Below, one piece after another: positions 37,086 to 45,900 of a stretch of 64,000 nucleotides of DNA. Position 1 is the first letter of the stretch; each line of letters opens with the position of its first letter. Source of the DNA: Acidimicrobiia bacterium (GTDB taxonomy: Bacteria > Actinomycetota > Acidimicrobiia > Acidimicrobiales > Bin134); contig JAJECA010000045.1 of NCBI GenBank assembly GCA_022822265.1, forward strand, positions 1 to 64,000, written 5' to 3'. The position numbers and the translations under genes were made by a program. The notes below the pieces were generated by a model. It was not told where the DNA came from. It did no database searches and saw only the letters and a list, made by a program, of their open reading frames with translations.

Positions 37086-37778
37086 CTAGTGGGCTGCTGT
37101 TCGGCGTTGGTGCAGGGCTTGTTCTAGCTGGGGGGCTCGGCTCTTGAGGTAGGCGATGATCTGGTCGCGGGAGTGGTCGAAGAGGGGGTCGGCGTCTTTG
37201 GCGGAGGGGAACCTCAGCTTGAAGACGAGTTGGTCGAGAGCGGCGTTGTCCCATTCGGCTCCGAATTTCTGAAGCCAGTAGAACAGGCCGTCCTCGAGGC
37301 GGTGCCCGCTGAGCTGGTCGATGGCGGCGAGGTCGATCAGGTCTCGAAGGGTGCTGCGCCAGCGGATCACGTCGAGCTTGAGGGCCAAGAGGTCTTGCAG
37401 CGACGCCACCGGCATCGCGTCAACCGTCGGCCCGTGGTGCAGCACCTCTACGTCAGCGGTGCGGGAATCGGCGTTGGGATCTTCGAATATGTGCACGCTC
37501 ACCCCGTCGAGGTGGGCATGAACCTCGTGCGGGCTCAACCCGATCATCGTGAATGACTCATCGGCCTGTTCCTCCAGCAGCGACCCCACAGCCGCAGTGT
37601 CGAGCGGACCGGGGGCCAAGACGTCGATGTCTTCGCTGACGCGGTGCCTCAGATGAATCGCCACCGCGGTGCCTCCGACCAGCACGCCGCTGCAATCGGC
37701 CGCGGCCGCCGCCGCTTTGGGCCACACGGCCCGCTGGCGATCGCCGATCACCTCTTGCCAATCGTCGATCTGGCCCAT
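37086..37778 (-). CDS. AbiEii-like nucleotidyltransferase, copy A
   Basis: A 230-residue protein. The nucleotidyltransferase core reads GVLVGGTAVAIHLRHRVSED (Gly35-Gly36), then Ile-Asp (Asp50, Asp52). A later KLDVIRWRSTLRDLIDLAAI block matches the K...R-D-(Y/L)-I-D-L motif of AbiEii/DUF1814 toxins, which transfer nucleotides (for some relatives, to tRNA) and stop growth. Residues 35-52 are almost identical in sequence and spacing to copy B at 58513-59307, although the rest has diverged. Its ATG overlaps the stop of the upstream zinc-ribbon gene (TGATG), so the two are made together. Longer frames upstream of 37778 are shadows. The final codons (QALHQRRTAAH) also occur as detached fragments near 55400 and 56340. 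Confidence 0.8.
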   Translation of the reverse strand: MGQIDDWQEVIGDRQRAVWPKAAAAAADCSGVLVGGTAVAIHLRHRVSEDIDVLAPGPLDTAAVGSLLEEQADESFTMIGLSPHEVHAHLDGVSVHIFEDPNADSRTADVEVLHHGPTVDAMPVASLQDLLALKLDVIRWRSTLRDLIDLAAIDQLSGHRLEDGLFYWLQKFGAEWDNAALDQLVFKLRFPSAKDADPLFDHSRDQIIAYLKSRAPQLEQALHQRRTAAH

Positions 37779-39061
37779 CAGGCCCCCGTTGCCGTCTGCC
37801 GGTTTGGTTGGCCCGATTCCGCTTCGACGAGTTCGGCGACGGCCAGCTCCACGCTCTCGGGGCATCCTGGGATGCCGGTCTGCGCCACCAGGGCGTCGAT
37901 CGGCAGACAGCGCAGGGCCCATCGGCGGGCGTCGAAGTCCAACAGCCTTCCGTTCAGCAGCCGGTTGGCCACCAGCAAGGCATCGCGGGGCAGCCGGATG
38001 TCGGCGGGGTCGGGGCCAGACCAGAACAGGTGCCACAGGTCGGGGGGCAGCGTCTCGGGGCACCGGGCGCGCCGAGCCCAGCGCATCATCGGCAGATAGG
38101 GGCGCAGCTCGTCGAGTTGGCCGCCAGGGGCCAGCTTCCATCTCAGTATCCGCCGGGTTCGGTGCTTCCAGGGCACCTCGACGAACGAGGAATCGACGTA
38201 TCCGTCGGCCTCCAGGCACCGCAGCACCCGCTGCGCGCTGCGACGGGCGATCCCCGCGGCGTCGCCGACCACCGCCGAATCGGCGCCCCCGAGATAGGAG
38301 CGCAAAGCGGTCAGCACCATCACCTCAGCCTCGGTGATATCGGGGCGCGGATGGGGCGGCGGCGGTGCCGGCAGCTGCTCGGGCGGAACAGGGGGAGTCA
38401 GCCACCGCTCCGCACCAGCAGGTGCTTCGAACATGCGATCAGCCGGCCTGTGCAGCCAGCCCAACCCAGACCCCCCTCCGGCCCGGTCGGGCCCCGCCCC
38501 GGCGCCCCCGCCTCCGGCCCGGTCGGGCCCCGCCCCGGCGCCCTCGCTGGCGGGCCGGTCGGGCCCCGCCCCGGCGCCCTCGCCGCTGGTCCGGGTGATC
38601 CGGGCCGCGAGCTGCTCAGGCCGGTCGTAAGGGCTGACCCGGCTTCCGCACACCGAGCGAATGCCATCGGCAATCGCACGCGCTGCCCCCGGGGAAACCC
38701 CGTCCAGCCTGCCCAGCGCCCCCGGCTTGACCGTGAACGGGCCATTGGCGGTGAGAACCGCGCCCACCGCCCACCCCCGCAAGGGAGCATTCCCATTGGC
38801 CAAAATCGTGCCCGTGCGCACGCTGTATCGCCGCCGACACCGGCCGCACCACCTCCTCCCATCGGCATCGGGCAACCGGCTCCCCGCCTCAGCCCCGCAC
38901 CGGGGACAAGCCGGCCCGCCCGGCCATCGGGCCTGCTCCAAGAACCGAGCAGCCGCCGGCTCACCGCCAAAAGCCCGGAAAGCGTCCTCAGCCGCAACAG
39001 CATTGGGATAGCACAACGACAGGCCTGCCACAGCCACAACCCTACCCCCGGGCGGTGACAC
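37778..39061 (-). CDS. zinc-ribbon (IS1595 transposase-type) and winged-helix protein, copy A; putative antitoxin of the AbiEii-like toxin
   Basis: A 427-residue protein of no family I can name. In order: a zinc ribbon with Cys52-x2-Cys55 (CPRCG) and Cys72-x2-Cys75 (WCGRCRRRYSVRTGTI), exactly the form found at the N-terminus of IS1595-group transposases; a helical segment; a low-complexity linker of about 40 residues with three GAGAGPDR repeats; a winged-helix region (EVMVLTALRSYLGG, then GIARRSAQRVLRCLEADGYV); and a C-terminal domain with PPDLWHLFWSG, then DIRLPRDALLVANRLL and WALRCLPIDAL. Copy B has the same order without the linker. Transposase catalytic residues are missing, so it is a DNA-binding protein, not a transposase. 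By analogy to AbiEi it is probably the antitoxin/repressor. The start is uncertain (GTG at 39061). Confidence 0.65.
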   Translation of the reverse strand: MSPPGGRVVAVAGLSLCYPNAVAAEDAFRAFGGEPAAARFLEQARWPGGPACPRCGAEAGSRLPDADGRRWCGRCRRRYSVRTGTILANGNAPLRGWAVGAVLTANGPFTVKPGALGRLDGVSPGAARAIADGIRSVCGSRVSPYDRPEQLAARITRTSGEGAGAGPDRPASEGAGAGPDRAGGGGAGAGPDRAGGGSGLGWLHRPADRMFEAPAGAERWLTPPVPPEQLPAPPPPHPRPDITEAEVMVLTALRSYLGGADSAVVGDAAGIARRSAQRVLRCLEADGYVDSSFVEVPWKHRTRRILRWKLAPGGQLDELRPYLPMMRWARRARCPETLPPDLWHLFWSGPDPADIRLPRDALLVANRLLNGRLLDFDARRWALRCLPIDALVAQTGIPGCPESVELAVAELVEAESGQPNRQTATGA

Positions 39062-39097
39062 TCATGCGCCGCAAACTAAAGATCGTGTCGCCAAAAG

Positions 39098-39132
39098 CAG
39101 CGCTCCGGCCCCTACCGCCTAGCCGGCCGCCT
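39098..39132. repeat. 35-bp exact copy of the carboxyltransferase gene's 3' region
   Basis: Identical to 36029-36063, which encodes RSGPYRLAGR in the carboxyltransferase. Here it is followed directly by the vapB copy 2 promoter, whereas at the original site about 125 further bases intervene. It marks the left end of the duplicated segment in copy 2. Confidence 0.85.
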
Positions 39133-39160
39133 TGAGTGGTGATGTACTGATGCCAATCAG

Positions 39161-39175
39161 TTATGCTGTGCATAA
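39161..39175 (+). promoter_or_regulatory. vapB copy 2 operator/leaderless promoter
   Basis: The same TTATGC-TGT-GCATAA palindrome as copy 1, again ending on the A of the start codon, with TATGCT seven bases from the ATG. Sequence is conserved from about 39136 (AGTGGTGATGTACTGATG) to the ATG, with a few changes in the spacer. Confidence 0.6.
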
Positions 39176-39426
39176 TGCGCACCACGATCTCCCTTGACGA
39201 CCAGTTGGCAAAGCAGGTGCGGCGCGAGGCTGAAGCCAGCGGCCTCAGCGTGAGTGCCTTCATCGCCAAGATCTTGGGCGATGCGATAAAACGTCGAATT
39301 CCACCAGAAGCGCCGCCATTTCGCCTGGTAACCGTCAAGGGCGTCCATCCCCGCCCGGGAGTCGACCTTGATTCACTCAGGGCGCTTGATGCCCAAGACG
39401 ACGAAGAGCGGTTCGGGCGTCGGTGA
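39175..39426 (+). CDS. vapB: VapB-type ribbon-helix-helix antitoxin, copy 2
   Basis: An 83-residue paralogue of the gene at 36231, with the RHH start MRTTISLDDQLAKQ and acidic tail (SLRALDAQDDEERFGRR). The differences from copy 1 are confined to the toxin-binding tail, while the DNA-binding half is identical. It should therefore bind both operators, while its grip on the two toxins might differ slightly. Start reasoning is the same as for copy 1. The upstream DNA is a fragment of the carboxyltransferase gene rather than that whole gene. Confidence 0.85.
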   Translation: MRTTISLDDQLAKQVRREAEASGLSVSAFIAKILGDAIKRRIPPEAPPFRLVTVKGVHPRPGVDLDSLRALDAQDDEERFGRR

Positions 39427-39438
39427 CGGCTTGTTGAA

Positions 39439-39882
39439 ATGCTGCTTCCCGACGTAAATGTCCTGGTCTATGCCCATGTGGAACACTCCACCCCGGAGCA
39501 CGGCGAATACGCAGCTTGGGTTACCCGTATGGCGACGGGGCCTGAGCCCTTTGCCCTCTCCGTCCTCGTCCTTTCTGGGTTCGTTCGCGTCGTAACCAAT
39601 CCAAGAGTGTTCCAACCGCCCTCCTCCCTCGACCAGGCACTTGCGTTTGTGGCTTCGCTGGTAGAGCGCCCGACGGCACGCATTGTTGGCCCTGGTCCTG
39701 ACCATCTGGAGATATTCGAGAGGATGTGCCGCGAGTCCGAAGCCACCGGCAAATTGGTGGCCGACGCCCAGCACGCCGCAGTAGCAGTGGAGCACGGCTG
39801 CACAATGGTCTCCACCGACTCAGATTTCAGCCGCTTTCCTGGGCTTCGCTGGCAACACCCGCTGGCACCAGCAGGCATGTAG
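39439..39882 (+). CDS. vapC: VapC-type PIN-domain toxin, copy 2
   Basis: A 147-residue PIN ribonuclease nearly identical to copy 1. Visible changes are Asp to His in HVEDSTPEHG/HVEHSTPEHG, two Ile/Val swaps and Arg to Ala near the C-terminus (HPLAPAGM). The conserved acidic residues are unchanged, so both toxins should be active. It faces the end of the giant surface-protein gene, and the two are separated by a shared inverted repeat. This is probably the ancestral position, because here the giant gene is complete. Confidence 0.87.
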   Translation: MLLPDVNVLVYAHVEHSTPEHGEYAAWVTRMATGPEPFALSVLVLSGFVRVVTNPRVFQPPSSLDQALAFVASLVERPTARIVGPGPDHLEIFERMCRESEATGKLVADAQHAAVAVEHGCTMVSTDSDFSRFPGLRWQHPLAPAGM

Positions 39883-39942
39883 CCCAAGGGCCGAGAACCG
39901 CTAGCGCCGACCCGCCGGCTGAAGAGCCGGTTTGGTCCTTGG

Positions 39943-39994
39943 AAGGAGATCGGCCGGGGCGCGAGGGGGACTAGCGGCGGCGGCCGATCTCCTT
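39943..39994. terminator. bidirectional terminator between vapC copy 2 and the giant gene
   Basis: AAGGAGATCGGCC (39943-39955) and GGCCGATCTCCTT (39982-39994) form a perfect 13-bp stem. The loop holds the stop codon of the giant gene, and the right arm is its last codons. Serves the two convergent genes; lacks a T-tract. Confidence 0.6.
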
Positions 39995-42900
39995 CCAGAG
40001 GTCGACGATGATGCTGGTGATCTTGGCCCTGACGGCGGTCTCGGTGGCCGGGACCACGTCGGTGTTGGTGATCAAGGTGACGTAGAGGCAGACGAGGTTG
40101 ACGGTTCCCACCTGGGCCACGCAGTGTCGTCCGATTGCCTTGACGATGTATACGACGGCACTGGTGGTTGCGGCCCGGTCGGCCTCTGAGTCGTCGGGGG
40201 CAGCTTGGGTGAGGACGGTGCCGAGGGCTTCGTACACCAGTGTGGTTGCAGCAGTCGAGCTGGCTGGGGGCCGCTCGTCCTCGGGCACCTCGGGCACCTC
40301 AGGCTCCTCGGCATCCTCGTCGGGCTTGGGAGCGCCGCCGCCGGAGGGGCCACCGGCGGAGGGGCCACCGGCGGAGGGGCCGCCGCCGGGGGGGCTGGTG
40401 GTGGTGGTGGAGACGGAGGTGCGGGCTTCGGTCACAGGCACGGTCAGTCCGCCGGTCGCGGCGCCCGTCACGGTGATCGTGCCGCTTGCGCCGGGTATCG
40501 ACGGGTCGACAACGAAGCCGGTGCTGCCGGAGACCTCGCCGGCACGGATGGTGATCGGCACCGGGTACTCCACCACGGCGCCTTCGCCGGTGCCGGTCAG
40601 GCTCAGCGTCACGGTCACCGGCTCATCCGGCGCGGCACCGTCGACTTCCGCGGTCACGGTCACCAGGTTCGCCGCTGTGCGGGTCACCCTCAGGGTGATC
40701 TTCTGGGACGCCGCGTCATCGTCCTCCACAGTGATGGAGGCCGGTTGCACCGTGAACCCCGGTGTGCCGCTGTCGCCGGTGTCAGACAGGGCGACGCCGA
40801 TCACGATGTTCTCGTCGGGATCTTGCACCCGGTCGTCGGAACTGCCCTTCGCCGAGATGTTCAGGGTGACCGTCCCGGTGGTCTGGCCGGCGGGGATGGT
40901 GACGGTGGGCAGACTGCTCGGCACCGTATAGTCGACGCCGGCCTTTGCGCTGCCGCCCGGTCGCACCGCCAGCGGCACGCTCACCTCCGGATTCGCCCCA
41001 CCGCTCTGGGCAAAGATCCCCACTCCAGACAGGAGGTCGAGCAGGCTCCCGAAGAGGCTGGGGGTGAGCTGGCGCGTGGCGGTGACCGTGACCGAGGCCG
41101 AGCTCCCTTCGGTCACGCTGCTGGAGACGCTGAGCATGATCGTCGGCGCGTCGTCGTCGGCAAGGTAGATCGACGCCGGGTTCACGGTGAACCCGGCCAG
41201 CGAGCCGCCCAGGGTGATCGTCTCGTCGCCTTCGTGTGGGTCGCCCGGCGGTGGGGGGCCGTCGTTGATCGGGGTGATCTGCAAGCCCGTCGCCGTGCCG
41301 CTGAGCTGGCCGGCGGGGATCCTCACGCTCCCGGGCAGCGTGCCGCCCAAGGTGTTGTAGTCGGTGCCGCCGTCGGCGGAGCCGACCAGCGATGAGGCGA
41401 GCGTCACCACGGTGTCAGTGCCGCGGGGGATGGTGCCCGACAGCGTGGCGGTCACCACCACCGCTGTGTCGCCGTCGCGCTCGTCGATGCGGGCGGGGCT
41501 CATGCTCAGGTCGATGACATCGGATGCCGAACCGGCGTCGTCGTCGTCGACGGTGATCTGGACTGCCGGCACACTTAAATCCTCCACCCCGCCCGACGCG
41601 GCGCCACTGATGGAGATCGTCTCGTCTCCCTCGTCGATGCGGTCGTCGAGCATGTTGAGGCTGAACCTCTTGGTGCCCGATACCTCGTTGGCGGGGATGG
41701 TGACGGTGATCGCGCCCGGACTGGTGTAGTCGGTGCCCGGGACAGCACTGCCGCCGAAGCTCAGCGTCACGGTGGTCGCGCTCGTGGGCGCGGCGTTGTT
41801 GACTGTCGCGGTGGCGGTCACCAGGGCGGGGCCCCGGTTCTCGGCCACCGTGGTGCGGTCGAGGCTCAGCGTGACCTGATCGGAGGCGGTGTCGTTGTCG
41901 CCTATCGTAAAGGTGACCGGTACGACGGTGAGCCTGGCGGCCCGGCCGCCGAGGATGACGGTCTCGCCGCCAGTTTCGAGCAGCCGGTCGTCGTACCGGC
42001 CCGCCGCGTTGACGGTCACGGTTCTCTCCGCGCTCGATTCGCCGGCGGGGATGCTGATGGTCGACAGCCTGAGAGCGGCGTAGTCGACGCCTGCGGTGGC
42101 GGTGCCGCCCACAACCGCCAGAGGCACGTTCACCGCCGATGAGGCGTCGTCGCCGACGGCGCGCGTGGCGGTGACCGTGATCTCGCCCGATTCACCCTCT
42201 GCCGCCGTGCCCGAGACGCTCAGCGTGACCGTCGGGACGTCGTCGTCGGCCATGGAGATCGACGCGCCGTTCACCCTTAACCCGGTGGCGGTGCCGCCCA
42301 ACGTGATCGTCTCGGGGCCTTCCGCGTCGGTGTCCTGAGCCGGGGTGATAGAGAATGTGGCGGTGCCGCTGGAGCTGCCCGCCGCAATCGTCACGCTCCC
42401 GGGCAGCGAACCGCTCAAGGTGTAGTCGGTGCCGTCGCCTCTGGCGGTGCCGCCCAACTCCTCGTCGAGCGTCACCACGGTGTCGTCGGTGCGAGTGGCA
42501 TCGCCGCTGAGCGTGGCCGTCACCGTCACCATGGCGGCCGAACCGCCCTCGACAAGCGGCGCAGAAGCGCTCAGGGCCAGGTCGACCACCCTGGATGCGG
42601 TGTCGTCGTCGACGATGTCGAGTTCAGCCGCCACCACCGTGAGCCCAGAGGCGGTGCCGCCCACGGTGATCGTCTCGTCGTCTTCGTCGAGGTTGTCATC
42701 GACCGGGCTGATATTGAACGTGCCCGTGCCCGACACCTGACCGGAGGGAATGGTCACGGCGATCGTGCCCGGATCGGTGTAGTCGATTTCCAAGGTCGCG
42801 CTGCCGGCCCCGCTGCCGCCGAAGGTCAGCGTGACCGTGGCGTCGCCGGCGGCTGCGGCGCCGTTGAGCGTCGCGATCACGGGCACCGAGGCGGTGCCCC

Positions 42901-45900
42901 CGCCCTCGCGCACGCTGGCGCGGCCCAGGCTCAGCGCCACCTCAGTTGATGCAGCGTCGTCGTCGACGATGGAGATACCCACGGGAGCCACGTCGAAGCC
43001 CGCCGCGGTGCCTCCGAGCTCGATGGTCCGGCCGCCGTCACTCTGGCGATCAGCGATGGTGGCGATGGTCACCGAAGCGGTCGCGCTGGCCCTGTTCGCC
43101 GGGATGCGGATGGTGGGAAGCCTCGGCGAGGCGTAGTGGTCGCCGATTGTGGCCGTGCCGCCGGTGATCGCCAGCGGCAGGCTCACCGCGCTGGAGTTGA
43201 CCGACACGTCACGCGTCGCGGTGATCCGGAACGTGCCCGACTGTCCTTCGGCCACGCTGCGGCGCGCGCTGTCGTCGTCTCCGGGGCTTGGCTGCGGCGA
43301 CACCCGCTCGGCGGTCAAGGTGATCTCGGGCTGGTCGTTGTCGGCCAGCGTGACCGTTGCGTCGTTCACCGTGAACTCGGTCAGCGAGCCGCTCAGCGTG
43401 ATCGTCTCATCACCCTCGGCCACGGTGTCGAGGGTCGGGGTGATCATCCACCCCGTGACGCTGCCGCTGAGCTCGTCGGCGTCAATGGTCACCGACGACG
43501 GTAGCCCGGAGCTGGTGTAATCGGCGCTAGACGCGGTGCCGCCCAGGCTCGAGTCGAGCGCTATCACCTTGGGTGTGCCGTGGGCTGCGACACCCCTCAG
43601 TGTGGCGGTGATGGTGACCGCCGTGGCATCCGCCTGCGTCTGCGTGCCCGAGGTCTCGGTGTCCTCGTCGATGCTGGCAGGCGACACGCTCAGGTCGATG
43701 ACCGAGGATGCGTTGTCGTCGTCGGTGATGGTGAAGGTGAGGCTTGCGGGGGTGGTGTTCAGCGTCAGCCCGCCCGACGAAGTTCCGCTGCTGATGACGA
43801 TCGTCTCGCCGGTGCCCTCGTCCACGATGTCGTTGACCGGGTTGATCGTGAACTTCGATGTGCCCGATGTCGTCTCTTTGTCGATCAAGATGCCGACCGA
43901 TCCCGGATCGGCGTAGTCGCCGAGGGCGGTCGCGGTGCCCTTGGTGGCGGTGCCGGCAAAGGTCAGCGCAATGGCCACGGCCGAGGAGGGCGCGCCGTCG
44001 TTGACCTCGGCGACGATGGTCACTTCGACGGCGTTGCCGCTCTCGGACACGCTGGTGGGGCCCATCACCAGGGTGATCGCGGTGGACGGGTTGTCGTCGT
44101 CGTTGATGGTGATCGTGGCGGGGTTAACGGTGAACCCGGTTACGGAGGCGCCGATCACGATCGTCTCGCCTCCGGTTTCGATCAGCCGGTCCTCGTTCGT
44201 TCCGATGATCAACGTCAAGTCTGCGCTGGCCGCATTGGCAGGGATAGTGATGGTCCCCGGGTTCAGCGCCACCACATGGTCGCGGCCGCGAGTCGACGTG
44301 GACGAGGTCAGCAGTGCCAGCGGCACTCGCACCTCATCCGAGTTGTCAGCCGTGTTGCGCGTGGCCGTGAACACAAACTGGGCGTTTTCTCCCTCGTCTA
44401 TGTTTGTGTGCATGGTGTTTCCCTGCGCCGAGCGGCGGGTGCTCAGCGTTATCTGCGGGGCGTCGTCGTCGGCCAGCGTTATCGACGCCGGGTTCACCGT
44501 GAAGCCGGTCAGCGAGCCGCCCAGCGTGATGGTCTCGTCGCCCTCGGAGACGGCGTCGTTGGTGGGAGTGATGTTGAACGCCGTGGCGTCGCCGCTGGAG
44601 CTGCCCGCCGCAATCGTCACGGAGGTGGGCAGAGTGGTGGGCACCGTGTAGTCGGTGCCTTTGGTGGCCGAGCCCCCCAGCGATCCCGTGTCGAGCGTGA
44701 CCGTGGTGGGGGAGTTGCGGGTGGCGTCGCCCTGAAGCGTGGCAGTGAACGTGACCGAGACAGCCGAGCCTTCGTCCTCGTCGATGCTGGCGGGGTTGGC
44801 CGTCAGGGTGATCTCGGTGGAGGCGGTGTCGTTGTCGACGATCTTGATGGTCAGGCTCGCCGGGGTTACCGCCAGCGACAGCCCGCCCGAGGAGGTGCCG
44901 CCGCTGAACGTGATCGTCTCATGCGGGCGCAGCGGGTTCCCGTTCTGGTCGACGGTGGCGTCGCTCTCATCGATGTTGTCGTTTACAGGGGTGATGGTGA
45001 ACGACGTCTCGCCCGACACCTTGTTCGCAGGGATCGTGACGGTGATCGTTCCCGGGTCGGAATAGTCGCCCGTAACGGTGGCGGTGCTCTTGGTGGCAGT
45101 GCCCCCCAGGGTGAGCGTGATCGTGACGTCGCTGGTAGGGGCGCCGTCGTTGACCGTGGCGGTGGCCTTGACGGTGGTGCCGCCGGCATCCTCGTTCAGC
45201 TCGGTGCGATCCAGCGCCAGCGTGATCTGTGTGGAGGCGTTGTCGTTGTCGGTAATGGTGACGGTGGCCCCGGTCACGTCGAACCCGGTCGCAGTGCCGT
45301 TGACGATGATGGTCTCGCCGCCCTCGATCAAGCGGTCTTCGCACACCGTCACCGACAGGTCGAACGTGCGGCTGGTTTGGCCTGCGGAGATCGTCACCGC
45401 AGAGGGGGAGGCCGCGTAATCGTTGCCAGCAGTGCCGCACGTCCCCCGGGTCGCGGTGCCGCCCAAGCTTATGGTCACGGGGGTATCGGAGTTGCGGGCC
45501 CCGTCGTCCAGGGCCACCTTGACCGACATCGTCTTGGTCCTCGCCGCCTCCGACAGGCCGGTCTGGACGCCCATCGTTCCGGTGTCAGTGTCCTCCACGG
45601 TGATGGTGATGGTGGGGTTGTCGTTCTCTCCGATCGCCAGGTTGGTGGCGTTGATGGTGAAGTTCGCCAAGGTGCCGCCGGCGATCCTGATCACCTCGTT
45701 GGCTGCGGTGCCGGTGCCCTCGTATTCGTCGTCGTCTCGCGGGTCGATCTTGAAGGTCGCCGTTCCCGTCGACGACTCGGCATCAATGGTGATCGACCCC
45801 AGCGAGATGGGAAGCGTCACCGCGGAGGGCGCCGTATTGTCGAACTTCTTCAGCTGGTAGTCGCCGGAGGTGGCGTTGAGGCTGGGCATGGCGCTGAGAC

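Noticed and set aside
37779-38219. N-terminal extension of AbiEii-like copy A
   Set aside because: Runs antiparallel-free through the zinc-ribbon gene in another frame and is Arg/Pro-rich; TGATG coupling at 37778 gives the normal family start.
37778-39061. IS1595-family transposase
   Set aside because: Only the N-terminal zinc ribbon fits; there is no DDE core and no terminal inverted repeats, and the C-terminal half is a winged-helix plus a private domain.
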